A DNA stretch of 64,000 nucleotides from Curtobacterium sp. MMLR14_010. GTDB lineage: Bacteria > Actinomycetota > Actinomycetes > Actinomycetales > Microbacteriaceae. This document shows positions 7,979 to 16,081 of this stretch, piece by piece. A model generated the notes under the pieces. The model saw nothing but the letters and a program-made list of their open reading frames with translations, ran no database searches and was not told the DNA's origin. Each line of letters starts with the position of its first letter. Position 1 is the first letter of the stretch. The stretch lies in NCBI RefSeq assembly GCF_001865015.1, contig NZ_MJGV01000079.1:134064-198063 (forward strand). The letters are read 5' to 3'. Made by a program: the position numbers and the translations under genes.

Positions 7979-8518
7979 ATGCCGTTGACCGTCGTCCGCC
8001 GCGAGCACCACCACCTCTACACCCGCGAGCCCCGTTCCACCGCCGCCCGCAGTGCCGTCGAGGCCATCCTCCGACTGCAGCACGCCGAGGAGCAGCAGAT
8101 CGAGCACGCCCGCACCGAGAGCGGCCTGTCGAAGAACGAGTTCCTCGCCGTCCGGTACCTGCTCCAGGCGCACCGCGACCACCGCGCCATGGGGCCGAAG
8201 GACCTCGCCGTGATGCTCGCCGTGTCCAACGCGTCGGTCACGAAGCTCGTCGACACCCTCGTGGAGAAGGGCGACCTGGTCCGCACCGCCCACCCCACCG
8301 ACCGCCGGGCACAGGTGCTCGAGCCGACGGAGCAGGCGGCCGCCAAGATCGACGCCTCGTACGCGCGATTCCACGAGGTGGTCGTCGAGGTCCTCGACCG
8401 GCTGCCCGCCCCCGAGAACGAGGCCGTCACGCGGGCGCTCGGCCAGGTGGTCGAGGCGCTCGCCGAGGCGGTGCCGGAACCCGAGGACGAGTACACGGTG
8501 ACCGACGGCGCTCGCTGA
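7979..8518 (+). CDS. MarR-family transcriptional regulator
   Basis: This 179-residue protein has a MarR winged helix at about residues 45-115 (SGLSKNEFLAVRYLLQA, PKDLAVMLAVSNASVTKLVDTLVEKGDLVRTAHPTDRRAQ), with the DRR wing motif. A short GGAG sits just before the ATG. It is divergent from the SDR-like gene and probably binds the paired inverted repeats at 7685-7712. A 40-bp perfect palindrome follows the stop and is likely its terminator. Confidence 0.9.
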   Translation: MPLTVVRREHHHLYTREPRSTAARSAVEAILRLQHAEEQQIEHARTESGLSKNEFLAVRYLLQAHRDHRAMGPKDLAVMLAVSNASVTKLVDTLVEKGDLVRTAHPTDRRAQVLEPTEQAAAKIDASYARFHEVVVEVLDRLPAPENEAVTRALGQVVEALAEAVPEPEDEYTVTDGAR

Positions 8519-8533
8519 CGCGACCAGGATCCG

Positions 8534-8573
8534 GACGGGAGGCTCGTGGCGGCGCCGCCACGAGCCTCCCGTC
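8534..8573. terminator. 40-bp perfect palindrome, likely terminator
   Basis: Two exactly complementary 20-base arms meet without a spacer at 8553/8554. The arms contain the GGGAGGCTCG motif that recurs through the window. It lies 15 bp after the MarR stop and before the TetR promoter. There is no long T run, only TTCT downstream. Confidence 0.7.
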
Positions 8574-8601
8574 TTCTGCCCCACCGGAAACCTTCCAGCG
8601 G

Positions 8602-8607
8602 TAAGTT
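8602..8607 (+). promoter_or_regulatory. -10 element of TetR gene
   Basis: TAAGTT is followed by 6 nt and the ATG at 8614, with no ribosome binding site; a leaderless start is likely. Confidence 0.55.
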
Positions 8608-8613
8608 GTCTGC

Positions 8614-9222
8614 ATGACCGCCGCCGAGGACGCCGACGCCGCTCCGCGACGCGGGTACCGCAAGGGTGCCGAGCGGCGGGTGCAGATCCTCGACGAGATG
8701 ATCCGGATGGTCGCCGAGCAGGGTGTCGACGCGTCCTCGTTGCGCTCGGTGGCGGAGGCGCTCGGGATCACCCACGCTGCGCTGCGGCACTACTTCCCCT
8801 CGCGGGACGAACTGCTGCTGGCGGTCTACCGGGAGCACGAGGTGCGCGAGCAGAACTCACCGGACCGGCTCGCGTCGGCGATCGGCGACATGCGGGACAG
8901 CGCCAGGCGCAACCGCGAGGTCCCTGGGCTCGTGCAGCTCTACACGACCCTGGCCGCGGACGCCGTCGGCGAGGGGCACCCGGCGACGAGTGACTTCATG
9001 CGCGAGCGCTTCGCGCGGCTGCGGTCGGAGCTCGCCGCGCTGATCCAGCGTGACCAGGAGCTCGGGCGGATCCGGGGCGACCTCGACCCGACGGACCTGG
9101 CGTCCCTGAGCATCGCGGCGTCCGACGGGCTCCAGGTGCAGTGGCTGCTCGACCCCGACGCGGTCGACGGCGAGCGGGTCCTGCGCCTGCTCGAGCAGCT
9201 GGTCCCGCCGCCCGCGTCCTGA
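8614..9222 (+). CDS. TetR/AcrR-family regulator
   Basis: This 202-residue repressor has an N-terminal TetR helix-turn-helix at about residues 20-65 (RVQILDEMIRMVAEQGVDASSLRSVAEALGI region, then HAALRHYFPSRDELLLAVY). The helical ligand domain resembles BetI/TetR_C types (DLDPTDLASLSIAASDGLQVQWLLDPD). Its target is not evident; the next gene is convergent. The promoter hexamer is directly against the start codon. Confidence 0.9.
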   Translation: MTAAEDADAAPRRGYRKGAERRVQILDEMIRMVAEQGVDASSLRSVAEALGITHAALRHYFPSRDELLLAVYREHEVREQNSPDRLASAIGDMRDSARRNREVPGLVQLYTTLAADAVGEGHPATSDFMRERFARLRSELAALIQRDQELGRIRGDLDPTDLASLSIAASDGLQVQWLLDPDAVDGERVLRLLEQLVPPPAS

Positions 9223-9261
9223 CGCGAGCACGTGCTGCATGCGCACGTGCCCCCGCACGTG

Positions 9262-9324
9262 CATCGAGGGAGCGGACGACGTCGGGTGCCCGGGGGCCAC
9301 TCGACGTCGTCTGCTCCCTCGATG
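9262..9324. terminator. Long intergenic hairpin between convergent genes
   Basis: A 23-base arm at 9262-9284 pairs with 9302-9324 with a single G-T mismatch and a 17-nt loop. It sits between the TetR stop and the oxidoreductase stop, so it can serve as a two-way terminator. Three GCACGTGC palindromes precede it at about 9229-9262. Confidence 0.65.
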
Positions 9325-9339
9325 GGACGTGCGTGCGTC

Positions 9340-10443
9340 CTACGCGGTCAGCACCGCCGCGGCGGGGTCGAAGTCCTCGGGGAGCGGCGGGATCGACGCC
9401 ACGGTGGAGGTGATGTCGACGGCCGTGTGCGACTCGGCGGCGTCACGGATGCCGAGCAGCACGTCCAGGACGTGCAGCGCGGTGGCACCCGAGGCGCGCT
9501 CGGGACGGTCCTCGGCGATGGCGCGGGCGAGGTCGACGACCCCGGTGCCGCGGCCCCAGGTCGACCCGACGGCGGCGATCGTCTCGGGCTCGTCCTGGCC
9601 GTACCGCCACAGGGTGGAGTCGCCCTCGAACGTGTTCGGATCCGGGAGCGAGATCGTGCCGAGCGTGCCGTTGATCTCGACGAAGCCCTGGCGCGGCATC
9701 GCGTGCTGGAACGAGAACGTCGACTGTGCTGACTGCCCGCCGGCGAACTCGATGAGGGCCGCGTGGTGCGTGGGGACCTCGACCGGGAACGTCTCACCCG
9801 CGCGGTCACCGGACGCGATGGTCCGACGCTCGAGCGACTTCGACGACACGGCCTGCACGCGGGTGGCCGCGCCGAGGGCGTGCACGAGCGTCGTCACGTA
9901 GTACGGGCCCATGTCGAACAGGGGACCGGCACCCGTGGCGAACAGGAAGTCCGGGTTCGGGTGCCACGCCTCGGGCCCGGGCACGTGGAACATCGTCGTG
10001 GCGCTGAGCGGCTCGCCGATGTCACCGCGGGCGATGGCCCGGAGCGCGGTCTGGATGCCGGCGCCGAGCACGGTGTCCGGTGCCGTCGCGACGCGGAGGC
10101 CCTTCGCCGTCGCGGATGCGAGCACCGCAGCGGCGGAGTCGTGGTCCGTGGCGATCGGCTTCTCGCTCCAGACGTGCTTGCCGGCGTCGATGATCTGCTG
10201 GTCGACCTCGGCGTGCGCGGCCGGGATCGTCAGGTTGATGACGATCTGGACGTCGTCGCGGGCCAGGAGCTCGTCGACCGAGCCGGAGGCCCCGACCCCG
10301 TACTCCGCTGCCTGCGCGGCGGCGCGGTCGAGCAGCACGTCGGCGACGAAGCGGACCTCGACGTCGGCGAACTGCGTCAGGTTCGTCAGGTACTGCGTGG
10401 AGATGTTGCCGGCACCGATGATGCCGATCCCGACACGGCTCAC
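9340..10443 (-). CDS. Gfo/Idh/MocA-family oxidoreductase
   Basis: This 367-residue NAD(P)-dependent sugar or polyol dehydrogenase has an N-terminal Rossmann domain (IGIIGAGNIS, near residue 6) and the family signature SEKPIA. The C-terminal Gfo/Idh domain contains PDFLFATGAGPLFDMGPYYV. The GTG start at 10443 overlaps the upstream epimerase stop in a GTGA. The pair probably oxidises and isomerises a sugar or inositol derivative; the exact substrate is unknown. Confidence 0.9.
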   Translation of the reverse strand: MSRVGIGIIGAGNISTQYLTNLTQFADVEVRFVADVLLDRAAAQAAEYGVGASGSVDELLARDDVQIVINLTIPAAHAEVDQQIIDAGKHVWSEKPIATDHDSAAAVLASATAKGLRVATAPDTVLGAGIQTALRAIARGDIGEPLSATTMFHVPGPEAWHPNPDFLFATGAGPLFDMGPYYVTTLVHALGAATRVQAVSSKSLERRTIASGDRAGETFPVEVPTHHAALIEFAGGQSAQSTFSFQHAMPRQGFVEINGTLGTISLPDPNTFEGDSTLWRYGQDEPETIAAVGSTWGRGTGVVDLARAIAEDRPERASGATALHVLDVLLGIRDAAESHTAVDITSTVASIPPLPEDFDPAAAVLTA

Positions 10444-11240
10444 TTGTCGTTGTCCTTGAGCCACGTGAGGGACTCGGCGATACCCTCGAAGACGTCGCCC
10501 TTGTACGCGTCGAACTCGACGACACGGATCGCCTGGGGCGCCGCGGCGAGGATGGACGCCACGTCGACGTCACCCTGGCCGGCGGGGGTCTGGTTCTCGA
10601 AGGCACGCTGCAGGGCCTCGGGGACGATGAGGGCGCTCTCGGACGAGGGCAGGGCGTCGCGGATGTCGCCGTCGACCTGGCCGTCCTTGACGTGGATCGC
10701 GACGACGCGGTCGCCGAGGGAACGGAGCACGGCGGGGGCGTCAGCGCCGCCGACGGTCGCCCAGAAGGTGTCGACCTCGAGGACGGTCTCGGGGGCGAGC
10801 TGCTCGACGAAGAGCTCGTAGACCGTGCGGCCCTCGACCTTGTTCGTGAACTCCCACTGGTGGTTGTGGTACCCGAACTGCAGGCCACGGGCTGCGGCCT
10901 CGGCGGTGAGCTCGTTGACGCGGTCGGCGATGGCCTTGACGTCGTCGGCGGTCTGCCAGCGGTCGGTCGGGATGAACGGGTCGATGACCGTCGTGATGCC
11001 GAGGCGCTCGGCGGCGTCCCAGATCGGCGCGATGTCGGTGGCGTCGATCACGGCGACGTGGCCGGACGGGGCCGTGAGGCCGGTGGCGGCGAAGGCACGC
11101 TCGAGGTCGGCGGCACGCTCGACGAACGCGTAGGGCTCGACGTTCTCGTACCCGATCTCGCGCACGCGGGCGATGGCCGCATCGAGGTCGTCGGCGATGG
11201 CGTCTCGCAGCGAGTACAGCTGCACGGAGGTGATGGGCAT
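10440..11240 (-). CDS. Sugar phosphate isomerase/epimerase (AP_endonuc_2 family)
   Basis: This 266-residue TIM-barrel protein is of the xylose-isomerase-like/IolE group. It begins MPITSVQLYSLRDAI and contains metal-binding stretches GYHNHQWEF, VLEVDTFWA, VAIHVKDG and VVEFDAYKGD. It has a GAAGGAG ribosome binding site before its ATG and is first in the operon with the Gfo/Idh oxidoreductase. A strong candidate operator lies in its promoter. Confidence 0.9.
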   Translation of the reverse strand: MPITSVQLYSLRDAIADDLDAAIARVREIGYENVEPYAFVERAADLERAFAATGLTAPSGHVAVIDATDIAPIWDAAERLGITTVIDPFIPTDRWQTADDVKAIADRVNELTAEAAARGLQFGYHNHQWEFTNKVEGRTVYELFVEQLAPETVLEVDTFWATVGGADAPAVLRSLGDRVVAIHVKDGQVDGDIRDALPSSESALIVPEALQRAFENQTPAGQGDVDVASILAAAPQAIRVVEFDAYKGDVFEGIAESLTWLKDNDK

Positions 11241-11318
11241 TGCGCGGGGCTCCTTCGGTCCTGACTGGGCTGTGCTGACCCGTCGAGGACGCGATGCTCC
11301 GCGGCGAGATCGAGGACG

Positions 11319-11352
11319 ACGCTACACCGAAAACCACCCGGTGGGTAGTTTT
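11319..11352 (-). promoter_or_regulatory. Promoter with overlapping inverted-repeat operator
   Basis: On the minus strand a TAGCGT -10 hexamer occupies 11319-11324. Just upstream at 11330-11352 is an inverted repeat: AAAACCACCC, a 3-bp spacer, then GGGTAGTTTT (plus-strand reading, one mismatch). The repeat covers the -35/spacer region, so a bound repressor would block the epimerase-oxidoreductase operon. Confidence 0.7.
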
Positions 11353-11441
11353 GCGTCGCCCGTGTCCGCGCCGCGGGCCACCAGCGTCCGCGCCCCGTCA
11401 CCGGCGGCCGGCGTACCGGGCGCGCGCCGAGCCTCCCGGGC

Positions 11442-11447
11442 TAGCGT
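11442..11447 (+). promoter_or_regulatory. -10 element of esterase gene
   Basis: TAGCGT is followed by 6 nt and the GTG at 11454, consistent with a leaderless start. Confidence 0.5.
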
Positions 11448-11453
11448 GGACCG

Positions 11454-12773
11454 GTGCTCCACGACGCGACCATGACCTTCGACAGCCCCGCCGGGCGCAT
11501 CCGCGGCCAGCGCGAGGACGGGGTGGTGCGGGTCCGCGGGATCCCGTACGCGCAGGCCGAGCGCTTCCAGCCGCCGCAGCCGGTGCCGCCGTTCCCCGAC
11601 GTGTTCGAGGCGGACACCCCGGCGCCCCTCGCACCGCAGTCGGCCTCCCCGGTGGTCGACCAGCTCCTGCACGTGGTCGAGGCCGAGGTCGACGAGCACT
11701 GCCAGCGGCTCTCGATCACGCTGCCGGCTGACGTCCGTGACGACGAGCGACTGCCGGTGATGGTCTGGGTGCACGGCGGCTCGTACGTCATCGGCGGCGG
11801 CGACCTGCCGATGAACGACCCGGTCGACCTGGTCCTGGAGCAGCGGGTGGTCGTCGTGACCGTCACCTTCCGGCTCGGGGTGCTCGGGTTCCTCGGCGAC
11901 GGCGAGCGGGTGCCGGCGAACCTCGGGCTGCTCGACCTCGTCGCGTCGCTCCGGTGGGTGCACGAGAACATCGCCGCGTTCGGCGGCGACCCCGACCACG
12001 TCACCCTGTTCGGCCAGTCCGCCGGCGGTGACGCCGTCGCGCACCTGATGATCAGCGAGGGCACCGAGGGCCTGTTCCACCGCGCGATCGTGCAGAGTGC
12101 GCCGCTGGGCCTGTCGCGGGGGCGCTCCCGGATGAACCGCGCCATGGTGCGGACCATCGGCGCGGTCGGCTCGGAGACCACGCTCGAGGACCTGCTCGAC
12201 CGGCAGGCCCGAGCGGAACGGATCGCGATGCCGTTCGGCCTGCGCGGCGGTATGCCCTACGGCACCCAGTACGGCTTCGCGCCGCTGCCGGCGGAGCGCG
12301 ACCTGGCGGATGCCTGGCGCCGGGTGGCACCGCGCATCGAGCTGATGATCGGGTCCGCCGCGGACGAGACCGCGATGTACGTGCCGGTCCTGCCGGGCGT
12401 GCGCCAGGTCGCCCGCACCCGGGTCGGCCGGTCCCTCGTTCGGTGGTGGCTCGTCCGACCGCTGACCGAGGTCATCTACGGCCGCGACGCGCGACGGTTC
12501 GCCGAACGACACCGCGCCGGCGGCGGCACGGCGATCCGCTACCGGCTGCTCCGCGGCGCCACGCGGCGGCCGACCGGCGCGGCGCACATGGGGGAGCTCC
12601 CGATGCTGCTCGGCCGGCGCGAGGCCTGGGCCGGCAGCACGTTCGTGTCCGAGCGCGACTGGCCCGAGGCCGAGCGCCGTGGCCCCGGCATCCGGGCGAT
12701 CTGGGCCGAGTTCGCGCGGACCGGGCGGGTCACGGCGCCGAGCGACGAGACGCTGGCGTTCGACCGGGGGTGA
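11454..12773 (+). CDS. Carboxylesterase family (type B) protein
   Basis: This 439-residue alpha/beta-hydrolase has GIPYAQAERFQPP near the N-terminus, the oxyanion-hole stretch VMVWVHGGSYVIGGG and the nucleophile motif FGQSAGGDAV. The candidate acidic residue lies in the SAADETAMY region. It is shorter than many type-B esterases (about 500). The GTG start is favoured by the adjacent -10; an ATG 18 bp downstream is the alternative. No signal peptide is seen, so it is probably cytoplasmic. The substrate is unknown. Confidence 0.85.
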   Translation: MLHDATMTFDSPAGRIRGQREDGVVRVRGIPYAQAERFQPPQPVPPFPDVFEADTPAPLAPQSASPVVDQLLHVVEAEVDEHCQRLSITLPADVRDDERLPVMVWVHGGSYVIGGGDLPMNDPVDLVLEQRVVVVTVTFRLGVLGFLGDGERVPANLGLLDLVASLRWVHENIAAFGGDPDHVTLFGQSAGGDAVAHLMISEGTEGLFHRAIVQSAPLGLSRGRSRMNRAMVRTIGAVGSETTLEDLLDRQARAERIAMPFGLRGGMPYGTQYGFAPLPAERDLADAWRRVAPRIELMIGSAADETAMYVPVLPGVRQVARTRVGRSLVRWWLVRPLTEVIYGRDARRFAERHRAGGGTAIRYRLLRGATRRPTGAAHMGELPMLLGRREAWAGSTFVSERDWPEAERRGPGIRAIWAEFARTGRVTAPSDETLAFDRG

Positions 12774-12894
12774 CGGTCACGGGTGGCACCGGGCGGCACC
12801 GGGGTGGCAGCGGCGGGCTGCACCGGGCGGCGGTGGCGTGCGGCCCGGGGCGGCACCCCCTGAACTGGCGGTATCCACGGTCGTTCCACCCCCG

Positions 12895-12900
12895 GAGAAT
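12895..12900 (+). promoter_or_regulatory. -10 element of TetR-like gene
   Basis: GAGAAT lies 6 nt before the ATG at 12907. Confidence 0.45.
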
Positions 12901-12906
12901 CAGGGC

Positions 12907-13509
12907 ATGCCCGTGTCCGTGGATCCCGACCTCCGTGCCCGCATCGTGGCCGCGGGGATCTTCGCGTACCGTGCCGCCGACTTCCACCAGGTCGGACCCG
13001 AGGAGGTCGCGGTCCACGCCGACATCACCGTGGAGGAGTTCCGTCTCGCCTACCCGGTGTGGGAGCTCTTCATCGTCGCCGTGGTCGACCGCTGGAACAC
13101 CGCCACGCGGCAGATCCTGCGGCCCATCGCCGAGCGGGAGGGCGCCGTCGCCTACGTCCGCGCCCGCCTGGAGACCGGCGAGGGCGACCCCGCACTCGTC
13201 CGCCTCCGCATCGCCCTGCTGAGTGCCGCGTCGAACCCCGGGCACGCCGCCGCCGGGTGGTTCCGCAAGCAGTACGCACGGTCGTTCGAGGACCTCACGC
13301 TGACCCTCGCCCGCGACGTCGTGATGGGGCGTGAGGCCCGCGGGACCGCACCCCGCCATGGTGCCGAGCAGCTGCTCGCGCTGTACGAGGGCCTGCAGCT
13401 CCAGTCCCTGCTCCGCGACGACGTCGACCTGCTCGGTGGGTACGACCGCGCGGTGGCGCGGATGCGCGTGGGCTGGGCGAGCGGCCCGGTCGCGCTGCCG
13501 GCCCGCTAG
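12907..13509 (+). CDS. Divergent TetR-like regulator
   Basis: This 200-residue protein has a TetR-like N-terminus: RIVAAGIFAYRAADFHQVGPEEVAVHADI, then TVEEFRLAYPVWELFIVAVV in place of the usual GVSxGTFYxHFxxKxxL helix. A helical C-terminal domain follows. The start is set by ATG with a -10-like hexamer 6 nt upstream. The DNA-recognition helix is unusual, so target recognition may differ from ordinary TetR proteins. The ~130 bp before it are G/C-rich short repeats (GGCACCGGGC variants) with no gene. Confidence 0.75.
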   Translation: MPVSVDPDLRARIVAAGIFAYRAADFHQVGPEEVAVHADITVEEFRLAYPVWELFIVAVVDRWNTATRQILRPIAEREGAVAYVRARLETGEGDPALVRLRIALLSAASNPGHAAAGWFRKQYARSFEDLTLTLARDVVMGREARGTAPRHGAEQLLALYEGLQLQSLLRDDVDLLGGYDRAVARMRVGWASGPVALPAR

Positions 13510-13588
13510 CAGCAGGACCGGGACCAGCCCGACGGGAGGCTCGGCGCGGCACGCGTGCGCTCGCGCGGCTTCCTGGGATGGTCGGGTC

Positions 13589-14026
13589 ATGGAGTACACG
13601 GACTACGACACCCGGCTGGCGGCGTACGGCGTGGTCACGCACGAGGGCCGGGTGCTGCTGGCGATGCAGCGCTTCCCCGAAGCCGGGACCTGGGCGCTGC
13701 CCGGCGGCGGGGTCGAGTACGACGAAGGGGTCGAACAGGCCGTCGTCCGCGAGTTCATGGAGGAGACCGGGTACGAGGTCGCCGTCGGGGGACTGCTCGG
13801 CGTGCGGCACCACCTGGTGCCCGCGGAGCGACGGATGCACGAGAACGGTCGGCCGATGAAGGCCGTGCAGGTCGTGTTCCGCGTGCGCATCACCGGCGGA
13901 GCCCTGCGGGACGAGGCCGATGGCTCCACCGAGCGGGCGGACTGGATCCCGATCGCGGAGTTGCCGCACCACCGGCACGGCCTGGTCGTGCCGATCGCGC
14001 TCGGGTGGGCGGGCGCGCTCAGCTGA
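13589..14026 (+). CDS. NUDIX hydrolase
   Basis: This 145-residue pyrophosphohydrolase carries a complete Nudix box (GGGVEYDEGVEQAVVREFME, followed by ETGYEV), preceded by LLAMQRFPEAGTWALPGGG. The start is the ATG at 13589. The substrate (nucleoside diphosphate derivative or sugar nucleotide) cannot be read from the sequence. Its 3' end overlaps the convergent unknown gene by 8 bp. Confidence 0.9.
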   Translation: MEYTDYDTRLAAYGVVTHEGRVLLAMQRFPEAGTWALPGGGVEYDEGVEQAVVREFMEETGYEVAVGGLLGVRHHLVPAERRMHENGRPMKAVQVVFRVRITGGALRDEADGSTERADWIPIAELPHHRHGLVVPIALGWAGALS

Positions 14027-14717
14027 GCAGGGCCCTACCGCCCGAAGTCGGCAGCGGGGCCTCGACCTGCCAGCCGAGTTCGCGCAGACCTGCCGCGACG
14101 TCGATCGGATGATCGTGAGCCAGGAGCCTCGCTTGCATCGACTGCCATCGGGCTCGGCCCTCGGCGACCGCAGTGCGCCACCCGGGTCGGGCATCGAATC
14201 CGCACTCCTCCACGAGGAACAGGAGGAAGTCCTCGAGTGAGGGGCGGAATTGGGGCCCGCCGACGAGGTAGTGCACCGAGGAGATCCGCGATGGTTCACG
14301 TCGCCCTCGACCTGTGGCCGCCGACGTGGCGAGCAGGTCCGTGAAGGCCCCGCGCTCAGCGTGCACGTGCCAGTGCGCGACCGGTGCCCGGGTGACAGCG
14401 CGGTCGTACTCGAGGCGGACGAGCGGGTCGCGGTCAGTGTCGGCGGCGAGGCGGAACTGCGACGTCTCGGTGACGAGCCGCCCGGTCCTCGACTCGACCG
14501 AGAGTGAGAACCGTACGACGGCCGTGGCCGCGGTCTGTCCCGCGATGAACAGCGGGATCGGCGCCAGCTCGCCCGAGGCATCGACCGGGCGGATGAGGAT
14601 CCCGCCGCCCTTGCGGTGCTCGACGAAACGGATGCCGTGATCGGGCAGGACGCCGTCAACGACCAGCTGGAGGTCACGGACGACCCCGCTGGCTCTCGCT
14701 GCGAGGACCCGTCTCAC
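14019..14717 (-). CDS. Unknown protein, second gene of a coupled pair
   Basis: This 232-residue protein is not recognised. The GTG at 14717 overlaps the stop of the preceding small gene (GTGA). Strand-rich segments are visible (RDLQLVVDGVLPDHGIRFVE; GGGILIRPVD; AVVRFSLSVESRTGRLV). A basic/His patch, HWHVHAERGAFTDLL, follows, and then an alpha-helical C-terminus. The small-plus-large layout with translational coupling resembles toxin-antitoxin or chaperone-client pairs, but no toxin motif was identified. Confidence 0.75.
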   Translation of the reverse strand: MRRVLAARASGVVRDLQLVVDGVLPDHGIRFVEHRKGGGILIRPVDASGELAPIPLFIAGQTAATAVVRFSLSVESRTGRLVTETSQFRLAADTDRDPLVRLEYDRAVTRAPVAHWHVHAERGAFTDLLATSAATGRGRREPSRISSVHYLVGGPQFRPSLEDFLLFLVEECGFDARPGWRTAVAEGRARWQSMQARLLAHDHPIDVAAGLRELGWQVEAPLPTSGGRALLS

Positions 14718-14905
14718 AGGTCGTCGCCGAGCACGAACTCGATCCCGTCGAGTTCGTTCTCCGCCTGCCACTCGTCCCCGTGGAGGTCCCGGTGCTCGAG
14801 CACGGGCGCGAATCCTCGTTCGTCCAGACCCCACTGCCGGAGGATCTCGGTGCGACGGGCTCTGAGTGCGTCCGCTCGAGGACGTTCGATGGTGATGCTC
14901 GGCAT
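14714..14905 (-). CDS. Small unknown protein, first gene of a coupled pair
   Basis: This 63-residue protein starts MPSITIERPRADALRARR and ends in an acidic stretch (ENELDGIEFVLGDDL). The ATG at 14905 has an AAGGAG ribosome binding site. The middle is a basic helix (RARRTEILRQWGLDERGF) and the C-terminus is acidic and helical. It overlaps the next gene by 4 bp. Size, charge pattern and coupling would suit an antitoxin-like partner; this is inference. Confidence 0.7.
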   Translation of the reverse strand: MPSITIERPRADALRARRTEILRQWGLDERGFAPVLEHRDLHGDEWQAENELDGIEFVLGDDL

Positions 14906-14994
14906 GCTCCGCTCCTTCTCTGCTCGTGCGGAGACGGTAGTACGGGGAAGGACCACCCCTCAAGCGATTCGTACACGGTATTTCAGCGCGGTCG

Positions 14995-15366
14995 TCACTC
15001 CGCGATGACGCTGAAGACGTTGCCGGAGGGGTCGGTGAACCAGGCGATGAGCGGGCCGCCCCTGCGGTTGACGCCCTTCGCGTCGGTCATGCCCTCGTAC
15101 TGCAGGAACGTCACGCCCTTCGCGGTGAGTTCGTCGACCGCGGCGTCGACGTCGGGCACGGGGAAGTTCAGGACGGTGAAGGCCGCGGGCTCGTGCGCCG
15201 GGCCCTTCGGGTAGGCCAGCACCCATCGGCCGCCGCCGAGTTGGAGCGCGAGCATGCCGTGGTCCTCGGTGACCTCGAGCCCGAGGACGTCCTCGTAGAA
15301 CGCCTTCGCCTCGGCCGGGTCCCGGACGGAGAACCCGCTGAACGCCTTCGTCGCGTCGATCGTCAT
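14995..15366 (-). CDS. VOC-family (glyoxalase/bleomycin-resistance-like) protein
   Basis: This 123-residue protein has two beta-alpha-beta-beta-beta halves: [23 protein letters not shown] at the N-terminus and [11 protein letters not shown] at the C-terminus. Metal-ligand positions are only partly conserved, so the activity is uncertain; possible roles are a small-molecule lyase, dioxygenase or binding protein. It is divergent from a kinase gene with 33 bp between start codons. Confidence 0.85.
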   Translation of the reverse strand: MTIDATKAFSGFSVRDPAEAKAFYEDVLGLEVTEDHGMLALQLGGGRWVLAYPKGPAHEPAAFTVLNFPVPDVDAAVDELTAKGVTFLQYEGMTDAKGVNRRGGPLIAWFTDPSGNVFSVIAE

Positions 15367-15399
15367 GCCGTCAGTGAACTCCTCTGGGAGGATGAGGGC

Positions 15400-16038
15400 G
15401 TGCGCACGGAGGGAACGGTCGACGACGCCGTCCGACGCGCGGTCGAGCTGGCGGCGGGTGGCGAGCGGGTCGTGCTCGGGATCGCGGGAGCCCCCGGTGC
15501 GGGCAAGTCGACCCTGGCCCGACGCGTGGTCGTCGCCGTCGACGAGCACCTCGGCGCCGGCACCGCCGTGCAGGTCCCCATGGACGGCTTCCACCTGTCG
15601 AACGCCGCACTCGACCGCCTCGGACGGCACGACCGCAAGGGCGCGATCGACACCTTCGACGCCGACGGGTACGTCGCCCTGGTCCGCCGGCTGGTCGACG
15701 GTTCCGAACCCGTCGTGTGGGCGCCGGACTTCGACCGCCGCGTCGACGAGCCCGTCGCCGGCAGCATCGCCGTGCCCCAGGCAGCCCGCCTCGTGGTGTC
15801 GGAGGGCAACTACCTGCTCGACGACTCGACCCCTTGGGACGCCCTCGCCGACCTGTTCACCGAGACCTGGTTCTGCACGGTCGACGACGACGTCCGCGTC
15901 GACCGCCTCGTCGGTCGGCACATGCGGCACGGCCGCGACCACGAGGCAGCCCGCACCTGGGCGGTGGAGGTCGACGGCGTGAACGCCGCACGGGTCGCTG
16001 CCACGGTGAGCCGAGCCTCCCGGATCGTCCGGACCTGA
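15400..16038 (+). CDS. P-loop nucleoside/sugar kinase (uridine-kinase-like)
   Basis: This 212-residue kinase has a Walker A motif in [14 protein letters not shown] and the substrate segment [24 protein letters not shown]. It also contains a lid-like [10 protein letters not shown] stretch, VVSEGNYLL, and an Arg/His-rich lid ([16 protein letters not shown]). It resembles the uridine kinase/pantothenate kinase-like group often called nucleoside/nucleotide kinase family. The GTG start is favoured by GGGAGGA 7 nt upstream. The exact substrate is unknown. Confidence 0.88.
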   Translation: MRTEGTVDDAVRRAVELAAGGERVVLGIAGAPGAGKSTLARRVVVAVDEHLGAGTAVQVPMDGFHLSNAALDRLGRHDRKGAIDTFDADGYVALVRRLVDGSEPVVWAPDFDRRVDEPVAGSIAVPQAARLVVSEGNYLLDDSTPWDALADLFTETWFCTVDDDVRVDRLVGRHMRHGRDHEAARTWAVEVDGVNAARVAATVSRASRIVRT

Positions 16039-16081
16039 CCACCCGCGGGTCGCGACCCGCGCCACACGACAGGAGCCCACC

